Shown: positions 16,636 to 25,660, counted from the stretch's first letter. The stretch is 64,000 bases of DNA from Neorhizobium tomejilense (GCA_002968845.1 PVBG01000011.1:1-64000); one strand, 5' to 3'. Program-made: numbers and translations. Notes: generated by a model not told the origin, from the sequence alone.

Positions 16636-19224
16636 GTGGTATCGACCTATCTCACCTTCGATCTTGTCAATCGCGACATGCAGAAAAGCCTGAAGACGAT
16701 TGCTGGGCAGACGATGGTCGTCAGCGACACGAAATACTACCAGGAAAATATCGGCAAGATAAAAACGGTCGACGAGTTCCTCGACAACTACCGTCTCTAT
16801 TCCTATGCGATGCAGGCGCATGGCCTGGACGACATGATCTACGCCAAGGCGTTCATGAAGCAGGTGCTGGAAAGCGATCTCAGCGACGACAACAGCTTTG
16901 CGAACCGCCTGACCGACGATCGATATCAGAATATCGCCGCAGCCTTCAATTTCGGCGTTTCCAACGGAGAAGGGGCCGCCGCCCAGTCCAATGGGCAGAT
17001 GGAGGAGCTCTTCGATACCTATGACCAGACGATTGCCGCCCAGAACGATGTGTTCGAGGACGACACCCGTTATTTCAAGGCGATGCTGGGCGATACCGGC
17101 AATATCACCAACGTCGATCAGCTGCTGGCTAATCCGAGGCTCCGCGATTACCTGTTCACCGCCTATGGCATCGATACGAAATACTACAATTACAATGCGA
17201 TCCGCGGCGTGCTGGTTAGCGATCCGGCCGACCCGACCAGCTTCTACAACACCGCCTACGGCAACACTCTCGACCAGCATAATGCGATGAAAACCGAGGA
17301 CAGCGAGCTTGCCGAGCGGCTGAGCCTCAGTACCGGCATTCCCGCTCTGCAGGACTCGCTCGCGCTTGGCCAGCAGAGGAAAACCGATCTCGAAACACAG
17401 ATCGCCGCCAAGCAGGCTGAATTGCCCGGCAGCAGCGATCCCGCGGCGGTCCAATCCCAGATCGACGCTATGCAGGTGGAATTGACAAAAACGGTAGAGG
17501 CGATCCAGAGGGACCAGGACACTCTTGCCACATCGCAGACGCGCTATACCGAGCTGGATGGCAGGCTGGTGCCGATCGCCCAGACGGCCGAGCGGCGCGC
17601 CGAACTTGCAAAGCTCATCGCCGCCGGGGCGTCCGACGCGCCTTATCTCGGCTTGATGAAATCGCTTGCCGAGGATTTCAACTTCAATGCGGACGGCTCG
17701 GTGCCGGCAGGCGGCGCGGTCACTCCGGAAAAGCTGCTGGAGATCGTTGGCGGCTTCTTCAACAAGCAGACCCGTATCACGCATGCCGAGGCGATGTTCA
17801 ACCAGGAACTCTTCGAGCAGGAGCTCAAGACGGCGGACAATGTCAGCGACTTCATCGACGATCCGCGGCTTCTCAAATATATCAGGGTCGCCTTCAATCT
17901 CGACAAGGCCACGGTCGTGAAATCGACGATCGAGCAGATCCTGACGAGCGACCTCTCCGATCCGGACAGCTATGCGAACCGGTTCGGCGCGACCAATCCG
18001 GAATATCTGGAGCTGGCGAAGGCCTTCAATTTCAATACCGACGGTACCGTCGTCGCCGGCCAGGCCCAGGACGAATTGCAGACCAGCTCCACCCGCAGCA
18101 ACTACATGAGCCGTTGGGACGACAAGCAGGAAGCGGATCTCGAAAAGGCCATCAAGTTCTACAAGCTCGACCTTACGGCCGTGAAGACGCTTGACGACTT
18201 CCTGAGCAAGGACGCCCAGGACTCTTACGAGTTCGCTCTGGAGGCGGTTGGCCTCGACCCGACGACGGTTTCGAAACTGACGATAAAAAGCGCCCTGAAA
18301 AGCGACCTTTCCGATCCGAACAGCTACATCTACAAGCTGAAGGACGAGCGCTTCGTCTCGCTTGCGAAGCTTTTCAATTTCGACAGCAAGGGCGGCGTCA
18401 CGCGGCAGGTGCTGCTCCAGTCCAATGCGGCGATCACCAACGTCGCCAAGGACTATATCCTGCGCAAAAGCCGGTTCATGGAAGGCGATGAACTCACGGC
18501 TGCCAGGGCGAAGGCCCAGACCGAGGCGAAATATTATACCGACGCGATGCAGCGTATCGGCAGCCGCGACGAGCTGCTGGCCGACCGCAAGACGCTCGAC
18601 ATCCTGATGATCTCCAAGGGGATAGATCCTTCCACGGTCACCAACGACTTCTTGAAGGAGGCTTTCAATTCGGATCCCGCCGATCCCGAGAGCTTCGTCA
18701 ATACTCAGACGGACAAGCGGTTTGCACAGATCGTCGGCACCTTCAATTTCGATTCCAAGGGCGAGATCGACCGCAGCGCCGCAGGCGAGGCCCAGAACGG
18801 CGGCGAAGTTGTCGCGACCCAGGACCTTTACGTCCGCCAGATGCTCGAAACCCAGCAGGGCGAGGAAAATCCGGGTGTCCGCCTCGCGCTCTATTTCGAG
18901 CGCATGTCCGACAGCATCACCGATCCTTACGTGATCCTCGGCGACGAAGCGCTGATGGAGTTCTTCCGCATCACCTTCAGCCTGCCTCCGGAAATCGGCA
19001 ATATGGATGTCGATCAGCAGGCCAAGATAGTGGAGAAGAAGCTCGATCTCGAAGACCTTTCCGATCCGGAAAAGGTGAGGAAATTGGTGCAGCGTTTCAC
19101 GATCATGTACGATCTGGAGAACAGCGTGAACACGGCATCGGCGGTGAGCATCCTGAGTGGCGGCGGCTCGTCGGGCATCAGCTCGGATACCCTGTGGGCA
19201 TTGTCCCAGATCAGGATGAGCTGA
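16636..19224 (+). CDS. Large DUF1217-repeat protein, probably flagellum-related
   Basis: This 862-residue protein is built of tandem DUF1217-like repeats. The first repeat is the best match to the family (STYLTFDLVNRDMQKSL, SDTKYYQENIGKIKTVDEFL). Each repeat has a helix ending in Y-T/Y-Y, a segment such as LSDPDSYANRF and a closing FNF: these closers start at nt 16945, 17677, 18025, 18373 and 18742, a period of 348-369 nt. A degenerate second repeat is followed by a predicted coiled coil (about 17340-17560). DUF1217 genes are often found in rhizobial flagellar clusters; none is adjacent here. The GTG at 16636 is chosen because GTG-GTA-TCG gives the conserved VVSTYLT start; an earlier TTG at 16600 has no similarity. 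The exact role is unknown. Confidence 0.8.
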   Translation: MVSTYLTFDLVNRDMQKSLKTIAGQTMVVSDTKYYQENIGKIKTVDEFLDNYRLYSYAMQAHGLDDMIYAKAFMKQVLESDLSDDNSFANRLTDDRYQNIAAAFNFGVSNGEGAAAQSNGQMEELFDTYDQTIAAQNDVFEDDTRYFKAMLGDTGNITNVDQLLANPRLRDYLFTAYGIDTKYYNYNAIRGVLVSDPADPTSFYNTAYGNTLDQHNAMKTEDSELAERLSLSTGIPALQDSLALGQQRKTDLETQIAAKQAELPGSSDPAAVQSQIDAMQVELTKTVEAIQRDQDTLATSQTRYTELDGRLVPIAQTAERRAELAKLIAAGASDAPYLGLMKSLAEDFNFNADGSVPAGGAVTPEKLLEIVGGFFNKQTRITHAEAMFNQELFEQELKTADNVSDFIDDPRLLKYIRVAFNLDKATVVKSTIEQILTSDLSDPDSYANRFGATNPEYLELAKAFNFNTDGTVVAGQAQDELQTSSTRSNYMSRWDDKQEADLEKAIKFYKLDLTAVKTLDDFLSKDAQDSYEFALEAVGLDPTTVSKLTIKSALKSDLSDPNSYIYKLKDERFVSLAKLFNFDSKGGVTRQVLLQSNAAITNVAKDYILRKSRFMEGDELTAARAKAQTEAKYYTDAMQRIGSRDELLADRKTLDILMISKGIDPSTVTNDFLKEAFNSDPADPESFVNTQTDKRFAQIVGTFNFDSKGEIDRSAAGEAQNGGEVVATQDLYVRQMLETQQGEENPGVRLALYFERMSDSITDPYVILGDEALMEFFRITFSLPPEIGNMDVDQQAKIVEKKLDLEDLSDPEKVRKLVQRFTIMYDLENSVNTASAVSILSGGGSSGISSDTLWALSQIRMS

Positions 19225-19240
19225 GAGCCAACCGGTCCCC

Positions 19241-19621
19241 TCAGGTGTCGTCGCTCTTGCCGGTCGTCTCAAAGTGCGGATCGGCGTTCGATTCGAGCCA
19301 GTCGAGGTCTGCGCGCATGGCGTCGCGGCTTGCCTTTTCCATCCGCCGGTAGCGGGACAGCAGTTCCTGGCCGAATTCGGTCAGGCCCGCACCCCCGCCG
19401 CTTTTCCCGCCATGGCGGGTAAAGATCGCCGGCTCCTTGAACATCCGGTTGATTTCGTCTCCGAGCAGCCATGCCCGCCTGTAGGACATGCCGATCGAGG
19501 CGCCAGCCGCGCGGATCGAGCCGTGTTCGGCGATCAGTTCCAGAAGCTGCGCCTTGCCCGGACCGAGCCGCACGCCGTTGTCGAGGTCGATTCGTATAGT
19601 GGTCTTCGACGGCTGGCTCAT
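19241..19621 (-). CDS. ModE-like winged-helix DNA-binding protein, no molybdate domain
   Basis: The 126-residue product is the LysR/ModE-type N-terminal HTH only: LLELIAEHGSIRAAGASIGM then SYRRAWLLGDEINRMF and the wing GGKSGGGAGLTEFGQELL. Full ModE carries C-terminal Mop domains that bind molybdate; they are absent. Such short forms act as regulators in some proteobacteria, while in others they are uncharacterised. The start overlaps the stop of the upstream FAD dehydrogenase by 4 nt (ATGA), so the two are translationally coupled, and its targets may include that operon. Confidence 0.85.
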   Translation of the reverse strand: MSQPSKTTIRIDLDNGVRLGPGKAQLLELIAEHGSIRAAGASIGMSYRRAWLLGDEINRMFKEPAIFTRHGGKSGGGAGLTEFGQELLSRYRRMEKASRDAMRADLDWLESNADPHFETTGKSDDT

Positions 19622-21063
19622 GGAATGATCACGACCTTGCCGGGGTTCATGATGCCGGCCGGATCGAACGCCTGCTTGATGCGCCGCATCAGGTCCATCT
19701 CGATCGGCGAGCGGATATGGGCAAGCTCGTCGCGCTTCAATTGACCGATGCCGTGTTCAGCCGAAATCGACCCGCCGGCGGCGAGCACGATGCCGTGGAC
19801 GATCGCGTTGATTTCCCGCCAGCGGCCGATGAAGGCTGCCTTGTCGGCGGCCATGTCGGCGCTCGTCGGCTGCGAGATGTTGTAATGGATGTTGCCGTCG
19901 CCGAGATGGCCGAAGGCGCAGACCCGGGCTCCCGGCATGGCTGACAGCACCGCCTGCTCGGCCTCTGCCATGAAGCTCGGGATTTCCGAGACGGGCACCG
20001 AGACGTCGTGCTTGATCGAGCCGCCCTCCGGCTTCTGGGCGTCGGACATGCTTTCGCGCATGTGCCAGAGCGCCTTCTGCTGGGCGACGGAGGAGGCGAT
20101 CACGGCGTCGCGGATGAGGCCCGCTTCAAAACCCTGTTCGAGCAGCGACTGCACCATGGAACTGGCCGTCTCGGCGGAATCCGAAGTCGAGATGTCGATC
20201 AACGCATACCACGGATGCGGCTCGGAGAGCGGATCGCGCACGCCCTCTATATGCCGGACCACGAATTCGATGCCGATGCGCGGCATCAGCTCGAAACCGG
20301 TCAGCGCCGTGCCGCAGAGGTTCGAGGCCCGCTCGAAGAGTTTTAACGCATCTGCCGGCGAGTTGAGGCCGGCAAGTGCCACCTGGTGCCCGACCGGCTG
20401 CGGGAAAAGTTTCAGCACCGCGCCGGTGATGATGCCGAGCGTGCCTTCCGCGCCGATGAAGAGGTCGCGCAGATCGTAGCCGGTATTGTCCTTCTTGAGC
20501 CGCCGCAGGCCGTCCCAGATTTCGCCTGTCGGCAGCACCACTTCGAGCCCGAGGCAGAGCTGGCGGGTATTCCCGTAGGCGAGCACGGCGGTGCCGCCGG
20601 CATTGGTGGAGAGGTTGCCGCCGATGCGGCAGGAGCCTTCCGAACCGAGCGACAGGGGAAACAGCCGGTCGACGGCTTCTGCCGCCTTCTGGACGTCGGC
20701 AAGGATGGCGCCGCCGTCGGCGACCAGCACGTTTGCGACCGGATCGACGTCGCGGATGCGGTTCATCCGTTCGAGCGAGACGATCAGGTCGCTGCCGCCG
20801 GTACGCGGGGTCTGCCCCCCGACGAGGCCGGTATTGCCGGTCTGGGGCACGATCGGCGTGCCGGTTTCGCTCGCAAGCTTCAGGATCGCCGACACTTCCT
20901 CGACCGAGCCCGGCTTCAGGAGCATCGGCGAAGAACCTTTGTAGAGCCCGCGGCCCTCGACGAGATGCGGCGCAAGATCGTTGGCGTCGCGCAGGACGTG
21001 GTTCTTACCGACGATCGCCGCGAAGCGGTCGAGAAGCTCTGGGTTCGGCCCTGAAATGTCCAT
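19618..21063 (-). CDS. FAD-linked dehydrogenase, D-2-hydroxyglutarate / glycolate type
   Basis: This cytoplasmic flavoprotein oxidises a D-2-hydroxy acid. The 481 residues have the VAO-type FAD-binding domain (PQTGNTGLVGGQTPRTGG near 95, CRIGGNLSTNAGG near 145, IGAEGTLGIITGAVLKLFP near 207) and the C-terminal substrate domain with FGHLGDGNIHYNI and SAEHGIGQLKR, whose His residues bind the metal in this family. D-2-hydroxyglutarate dehydrogenase is the closest-looking member; D-lactate dehydrogenase and GlcD are alternatives. It follows the Sua5 gene by 27 nt and overlaps the ModE-like gene by 4 nt, so all three form an operon. Confidence 0.9.
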   Translation of the reverse strand: MDISGPNPELLDRFAAIVGKNHVLRDANDLAPHLVEGRGLYKGSSPMLLKPGSVEEVSAILKLASETGTPIVPQTGNTGLVGGQTPRTGGSDLIVSLERMNRIRDVDPVANVLVADGGAILADVQKAAEAVDRLFPLSLGSEGSCRIGGNLSTNAGGTAVLAYGNTRQLCLGLEVVLPTGEIWDGLRRLKKDNTGYDLRDLFIGAEGTLGIITGAVLKLFPQPVGHQVALAGLNSPADALKLFERASNLCGTALTGFELMPRIGIEFVVRHIEGVRDPLSEPHPWYALIDISTSDSAETASSMVQSLLEQGFEAGLIRDAVIASSVAQQKALWHMRESMSDAQKPEGGSIKHDVSVPVSEIPSFMAEAEQAVLSAMPGARVCAFGHLGDGNIHYNISQPTSADMAADKAAFIGRWREINAIVHGIVLAAGGSISAEHGIGQLKRDELAHIRSPIEMDLMRRIKQAFDPAGIMNPGKVVIIP

Positions 21064-21090
21064 CGGCGTCTCCTCCTCTTTAGCCCCGGC

Positions 21091-22068
21091 TTATTCCCGC
21101 GGGGCGGCCGCCCTCGCCAGCCGGTCGTTGATCGCCTCGCCGAGCCCATGGTCGGGAATGGGCGTGACGGCGATGCTGGCGGCGCCGGTGGCGTCGGCGC
21201 GCTTCAGGTAATCGAACAGATTTGCCGCCGCTTGCGCAAGGTCACCGGACGGGCTCAGGTCAAAAACCGCCGCGGCGAGTTCCATTCCCTTCACTGGAGC
21301 AGAACCGAGCCGGATCAACACTTCGCCGGTCTCGACATGGTCGGCGTTGAGCCTCACCGCTGCACCCGGCGCATAATGAGAGGCCAGCATGCCGGGAGCC
21401 TCGATGATCGCCGCCGGTCCCTCAGGCCGGATCACCGCAAGACCGGTTGCCTTCTCGATCTCTTCGGCGGCCACTCCGCCCGGTCTCAGCAGCCGGATCA
21501 CGCCGTTCTCGACGCGAACGATGGTCGATTCGACACCGACCGGAGCCGCACCGCCGTCGATGATCAACGCCAGCTTCTCGCCCAGGTCGTCGGCCACGTG
21601 GCGCGCGCTGGTCGGGCTCACCTTGCCGGACGTATTGGCGCTGGGGGCCGCGAGCGGCTTTCCGAAGGCGCGGATGAGCTCGGAAGCGAAGCCCTTGGGA
21701 AGCCGGATGCCGATCGTATCGAGCCCGGCCGTCGCCAGCGCATGAATGCCGCTTTCGGGCTTCAGCGGAAGGATCAGGGTGAGGGGGCCTGGCCAGAAGG
21801 CTTCGGCAAGCCTGCGCGAGATCGGATCGAAGTCGGCATAGCGCTCGGCCATGTCGAGATCCGACATGTGGCAGATCAGCGGGTTGAAGCGCGGCCGGCC
21901 CTTGGTCTCGTAGATGCGGGTGATGGCGGCGGGATTGGTGGCGTCGGCTGCAAGTCCGTAGACCGTCTCGGTCGGGATCGCCACGGGAAGGCCGTCCGCA
22001 AGGATGGTGCAGGCTTGGGCAAGCGCGCCGTCGTGATCCCGGGTGATGTCGATGATTTGAGCCGTCAT
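21091..22068 (-). CDS. Threonylcarbamoyl-AMP synthase (Sua5/YwlC type)
   Basis: The enzyme makes threonylcarbamoyl-AMP from Thr, bicarbonate and ATP for the t6A37 modification of ANN-decoding tRNAs. The 325 residues contain the YrdC domain (IPTETVYGLAADATNP, then TKGRPRFNPLICHM, the KxR...RxNP signature, and GKPLAAPSANTSG) and a C-terminal Sua5 domain (ASHYAPGAAVRL). Length fits the long Sua5 form rather than the short TsaC. It is the first gene of a three-gene minus-strand operon with a dehydrogenase and a ModE-like protein, to which it has no obvious metabolic link. Confidence 0.93.
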   Translation of the reverse strand: MTAQIIDITRDHDGALAQACTILADGLPVAIPTETVYGLAADATNPAAITRIYETKGRPRFNPLICHMSDLDMAERYADFDPISRRLAEAFWPGPLTLILPLKPESGIHALATAGLDTIGIRLPKGFASELIRAFGKPLAAPSANTSGKVSPTSARHVADDLGEKLALIIDGGAAPVGVESTIVRVENGVIRLLRPGGVAAEEIEKATGLAVIRPEGPAAIIEAPGMLASHYAPGAAVRLNADHVETGEVLIRLGSAPVKGMELAAAVFDLSPSGDLAQAAANLFDYLKRADATGAASIAVTPIPDHGLGEAINDRLARAAAPRE

Positions 22069-22101
22069 ATCCGCCCGTCAATAACGCGGACCCGGGCGTC
22101 T

Positions 22102-22737
22102 TCAAAGCTTTTTGATGATCTCGCGGAGCATTTCGTTGGAAGTGCCGAGCATCAGCACGTTCTTGATGGCTTCCATCGGATCATTGGTCTGGAACAGAAG
22201 GCCGTTCTTGCGGATCGTGCGGTTGATCTGCAGCGGCTGACCCGCCTCGCGTTCGACCGCAACGGCAAAATACATGCGTGAATTGGCCGGGCTGATATGC
22301 TCGAAAAAGGTTTCTTCCTCGCCGATCTTGGAGAAGAAGTTGGCGATATAGAACGACCAGCTCACCGGGCCGCCGCGTGGAAGAAACGTTCTTGCCGCGG
22401 TGACATGGCAATAGCCGAGATGCGGCCGCTCATCGAGCGTGTGGTGGAAGATGATCTTCGGAAAGTTGATCGAGCGATGGAAGGAGTTGATCCGGTTGTG
22501 GCTCGTTTCTCCAGCTGCCTCGAGCCTTTTGCCCGTGCGCTCGGCGACTTCGTTATGGGTGAGATAGCGGCGCTCTTCCGGCAGCCAGACCGGATTGTAG
22601 CGGGAGCTGCGCCCCGTCCGGAGGAATTCGGAATGGGAAGCAGTCTTCACTACCACCGGCGCCGGAGGCGGTGGTGGAGGGGCTTTGTAGTAACGGATCT
22701 TTCCCTTGGCCTGCACGGTGGCATCGCTCCCATTCAC
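22102..22737 (-). CDS. Conserved rhizobial protein of unknown function with a polyproline tract
   Basis: The 211-residue product has a seven-residue proline-rich tract (YYKAPPPPPPAPVV) near residue 18, then an ordered domain with blocks SHNRINSFHRSINFPKIIFH, LGYCHVTAARTFLPRG and SWSFYIANFFSKIG. No signal peptide or membrane segment is seen. It resembles a rhizobial DUF family (possibly DUF6656), which I cannot confirm here. It starts at GTG 22737; no ATG with a better context lies upstream. It is followed by the Sua5 gene after 33 nt and may be co-transcribed with it. Confidence 0.65.
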   Translation of the reverse strand: MNGSDATVQAKGKIRYYKAPPPPPPAPVVVKTASHSEFLRTGRSSRYNPVWLPEERRYLTHNEVAERTGKRLEAAGETSHNRINSFHRSINFPKIIFHHTLDERPHLGYCHVTAARTFLPRGGPVSWSFYIANFFSKIGEEETFFEHISPANSRMYFAVAVEREAGQPLQINRTIRKNGLLFQTNDPMEAIKNVLMLGTSNEMLREIIKKL

Positions 22738-22899
22738 GCCGGGATTTTATGGCTTATCCCTTAATGACAGGTTTCGCTTTCGCGGGGCTGGAGTGTTGCA
22801 TTCTGGGCCGTTTCGCCGCTGTCGCCAACGCGGTTGCCGATGTCGCAATGTCGCCTATGCGACACGCTCGCTCGATGATTATATCCGCCTCGATCTTGA

Positions 22900-23098
22900 G
22901 GTGCCGCCTGACTAGGGAAGGCGGAGAATTGGGAAGCCGGCAGGGGTCTTTAGAAACCCTAATCCGGCGCTGCCCCCGCAACGGTGGTGGAGCAATAAGG
23001 CACGGCATGAGCCACTGGGAAAGAGCCGCAAGGGCCGCCCGGGAAGGCGCCGAGCCGGTCCCACAAGGGACAAGCTCCTGAGCCCGGAAACCAGCCTC
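22900..23098 (+). ncRNA. Cobalamin (adenosylcobalamin) riboswitch
   Basis: The conserved blocks of the cobalamin aptamer occur in order: GGTGCC at 22900-22905, GGGAAGCCGG at 22931-22940, AATCCGGCGCTGCCCCCGCA beginning at 22961 and continuing ACGGT, GCCACTGGGAA at 23011-23021, GGGAAGGCG at 23041-23049, and the B12 box AGCCCGGAAACCAGCCT at 23080-23096. It points to the Rieske oxygenase gene 116 nt downstream. The leader 23099-23214 holds a GGCCTTGAGGCC hairpin (23153-23164) and CTTCC (23183-23187), which can pair with the GGAAG of the ribosome site (23205-23209). Control may thus act on translation. Such switches normally shut off expression when B12 is plentiful. Confidence 0.92.
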
Positions 23099-23214
23099 GG
23101 GACAAAAGATGACGACCGGACGCGGCGGGCGTTCGGGACAGGGTGTTGGGTGGGCCTTGAGGCCGGCCGGCATTTCCATGTCCTTCCGCTGTCCACATTG
23201 ACGAGGAAGATAAT

Positions 23215-24459
23215 ATGGAAATTCGCAATCAGGCCCTGCGGCAGCTTAAGAACCGCCGTGAAGGCTTCAGCCTCGAACAGCCCTTCTATACCGATCCCGC
23301 CTATTTCAAGCTCGATCTGGAAATGATCTGGTATCGCGACTGGCTGTTCGTCGGACATGATTGCGAACTGCCCAAGGCGGGGGCCTATTTCACCCTGCAG
23401 ATCGGCGATTATCCGGTCGTCGTCGTGCGCGGCCGCGACAACCAGATCCGGGCGCTGCACAATACCTGCCGCCATCGCGGCAGCCGCGTCTGCACCAAGG
23501 AGCATGGCTCTGCGGTCCGGCTCGTCTGTCCCTACCATCAATGGACCTACGAACTGGACGGTTCGCTTCTGGTCGGCCGCCAGATGGGCCAGGACTTCGA
23601 CAAGACCCAGTTCAGCATGAAGAAGGTCCATTGCGAAAGCGTGGCGGGCTTTATCTTCATCTGCCTTGCCAACGAGGCGCCGGATTTCGCGCCGGTCCGC
23701 GCGGCGATCGAACCCTATATGGCCCCGCACCGCCTGTCGGAAGCCAAGGTCGCGCACCAGTCGACGATCATCGAGAAGGGCAATTGGAAGCTCGTCTGGG
23801 AAAACAACCGCGAGTGCTACCACTGCGCCGCCAACCATCCGGAGCTTTGCCGCACCTATCCGGAATCGCCCACCGCAACCGGCGTCCAGGGTGCCAAGGA
23901 CGATCCGGTCATCGCCGCCCATTGGCAGCGTTGCGAGGAGGCCGGGTTGCCGAGCGAGTTCCGCATGGATGAAACCGGCCAGTTCCGCGTCGCGCGCATG
24001 CCGCTGATCGAGGATGCCGAGAGTTATACGATGAGCGGCCGCAACGCCGTGCAGCGCAAACTCTCCGAGGACGTAACGATCAACTCGATCGGCACCATGC
24101 TGCTCTTCCACTATCCGAGCAGCTGGAACCACATTCTGGGCGACCACGCGATCTCGTTCCGCGTCACCCCGCTCGGGCCGGAGGAAACGGCGGTCACCAC
24201 AAAATGGCTGGTCCACAAGGATGCGATCGAGGGCGTCGACTACAATCTCGAAGAACTGACCCATGTCTGGAACATGACCAACGACCAGGACCGCCAGATC
24301 GTCGAGGAAAACGCCTTCGGCATCCGCTCGCCCGCTTATGAGCCGGGTCCCTATTCGCCACTCCACGAAGGCGGCGTCATGCAGTTCGTCGAATGGTATT
24401 CGAACTTCATGGTCAACCGGCTGCAGGGCGACCAGGCGCAACTCTCGATCGTCGCCTGA
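23215..24459 (+). CDS. Rieske non-heme iron oxygenase, glycine-betaine demethylase (GbcA) type
   Basis: The 414-residue protein has a Rieske [2Fe-2S] site (CRHRGSRVC near 84, then CPYHQW, the C-x-H...C-x2-H pattern) and a mononuclear iron site with ENNRECYHCAANHPEL near 195 (H-x4-H) and a distal Asp in MTNDQDRQIV. Blocks YRDWLFVGHDCELPKAG and WKLVWENNRECYHC are typical of GbcA, which oxidatively demethylates glycine betaine to dimethylglycine and formaldehyde. Stachydrine or carnitine demethylases are alternatives. No reductase partner (GbcB) is adjacent. It starts with ATG after GAGGAAGA and lies downstream of a cobalamin riboswitch, an unusual regulator for this family. Confidence 0.88.
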   Translation: MEIRNQALRQLKNRREGFSLEQPFYTDPAYFKLDLEMIWYRDWLFVGHDCELPKAGAYFTLQIGDYPVVVVRGRDNQIRALHNTCRHRGSRVCTKEHGSAVRLVCPYHQWTYELDGSLLVGRQMGQDFDKTQFSMKKVHCESVAGFIFICLANEAPDFAPVRAAIEPYMAPHRLSEAKVAHQSTIIEKGNWKLVWENNRECYHCAANHPELCRTYPESPTATGVQGAKDDPVIAAHWQRCEEAGLPSEFRMDETGQFRVARMPLIEDAESYTMSGRNAVQRKLSEDVTINSIGTMLLFHYPSSWNHILGDHAISFRVTPLGPEETAVTTKWLVHKDAIEGVDYNLEELTHVWNMTNDQDRQIVEENAFGIRSPAYEPGPYSPLHEGGVMQFVEWYSNFMVNRLQGDQAQLSIVA

Positions 24460-24567
24460 TCGCCAATTCGTGATCTGCGGTGATCGGTGCCGGGTACGTC
24501 TTCAGGAACCGAAACCTGCGTCTGGCGTTGTTTTCTGATTAAAAATCAGAATGAGGAAACACACCGC

Positions 24568-24990
24568 ATGAACGCCTTTCGTCTACGTCTGACTGCGGCG
24601 GCGGTTGCCATCGCGACCACCTTTGCCGGGCTTGTGCCAGCGCAGGCCATTCAGATGCCGGCTCCCCCGTCCGGCATTTCGGCCGCCGGCGATGTCACCA
24701 ATGTCCAGTACCGTCGCGACTTCCGGCGTGACCGCTATGGCTGGTATCGCGGCCACCGCGGTTATCGCGATCGCCGGCCAGGCTACCGTTATTACAACGG
24801 GTTCTGGTTCCCGCTCGCCGCCTTCGGCGCCGGTGCCATCATTGGTGGGGCCATACAGGCCGACCGGGGCGGTTATTCGAGCCGTCACGTCGCCTGGTGT
24901 GAAAGCCGTTATCGCAGCTATCGCGCCTGGGACGATACCTATGCGCCGCGCGCCGGTGTTCGGGCACGCTGCATCTCGCCTTACAGATAA
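24568..24990 (+). CDS. BA14K family secreted protein (copy 1)
   Basis: The 140-residue protein has a Sec signal peptide (MNAFRLRLTAAAVAIATTFA, cleavage near AQA), a Tyr/Arg-rich low-complexity stretch (RGHRGYRDRRPGYRYY), a hydrophobic segment ([15 protein letters not shown]), and the C-terminal BA14K motif HVAWCESRYRSYRAWDDTY with a closing CISPY. The Brucella member is an immunoreactive envelope protein with lectin-like activity. The ATG at 24568 has GAGGAAAC upstream. It is one of two tandem paralogues. Confidence 0.9.
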   Translation: MNAFRLRLTAAAVAIATTFAGLVPAQAIQMPAPPSGISAAGDVTNVQYRRDFRRDRYGWYRGHRGYRDRRPGYRYYNGFWFPLAAFGAGAIIGGAIQADRGGYSSRHVAWCESRYRSYRAWDDTYAPRAGVRARCISPYR

Positions 24991-25014
24991 GCAGGCGTTG
25001 GCCATCTCTGCGCC

Positions 25015-25049
25015 AAGCCCGGTCGCGGCATATGCCGGCGGCCGGGCTT
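25015..25049 (+). terminator. Hairpin between the two BA14K genes
   Basis: AAGCCCGG (25015-25022) pairs with CCGGGCTT (25042-25049), with further pairing inside the loop. It is followed by GCTTC rather than a T-run, so it may be a partial terminator. Its position just past the first BA14K gene suggests the two genes are transcribed separately. Confidence 0.55.
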
Positions 25050-25183
25050 GCTTCGTCGCGGCGCACGTTAATGGCGCATTCAGGATGAACTTCCTAAGGT
25101 TGCGGCAAAATTGAAATCCACTGCATACTGAAATAATTGGCTGTCAAAAATTGAAACATAGACAAGGGATCTGGGGACTTAAC

Positions 25184-25636
25184 ATGACTCTTTTGAAGAA
25201 GATCGCGGTTGCGGGCATCTCCGCTGCCGTTCTCGCCGGCTCTCTGATGCCGGCTCAGGCGATGCCGCTGCCGTCCGCTCCGGCCACTGGGATCGAAACC
25301 AGCGCCGACACCGACGTGACCCTCGTCCAGTACCGTCGCCATGGCGGCGGCTGGTATGGCGGGCATCGCGGTTATCGCGACTACCGTCCGGGTTATCGCC
25401 GCCATAACGGCTACTGGTTCCCGTTGGCGGCATTCGGTGCCGGCGCCCTGATCGGCGGCGCCATTGCCTCCCAGCCGCGTTACGCCGAGCCGGCTCCGGC
25501 CTATGGCGGCGGAGACGACATCAATCCGCGCCACTACGAATGGTGTGCAGATCGCTACCGTTCCTACGACGCCTATTCGAACTCGTTCCAGCCGAACTAC
25601 GGTCGGCGCCAGACCTGCTATTCGCCTTATTTCTAA
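25184..25636 (+). CDS. BA14K family secreted protein (copy 2)
   Basis: This 150-residue paralogue of the preceding gene has a signal peptide ([20 protein letters not shown], cleavage near AQA), the same [20 protein letters not shown] block, the hydrophobic [18 protein letters not shown], and the BA14K motif [18 protein letters not shown] closing with CYSPYF. Two conserved Cys residues likely form a disulfide in the periplasm. The ATG at 25184 is set by the signal peptide. The pair probably arose by tandem duplication, with the sequence between the signal peptide and motif diverging most. Confidence 0.92.
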   Translation: MTLLKKIAVAGISAAVLAGSLMPAQAMPLPSAPATGIETSADTDVTLVQYRRHGGGWYGGHRGYRDYRPGYRRHNGYWFPLAAFGAGALIGGAIASQPRYAEPAPAYGGGDDINPRHYEWCADRYRSYDAYSNSFQPNYGRRQTCYSPYF

Positions 25637-25660
25637 GAGCGCCCGGCAGGCATTATCCCA

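Noticed and set aside
22754..23179. Possible protein frames on either strand in the 22738-23214 gap
   Set aside because: The conserved aptamer blocks explain the sequence as RNA, and no frame resembles a protein.
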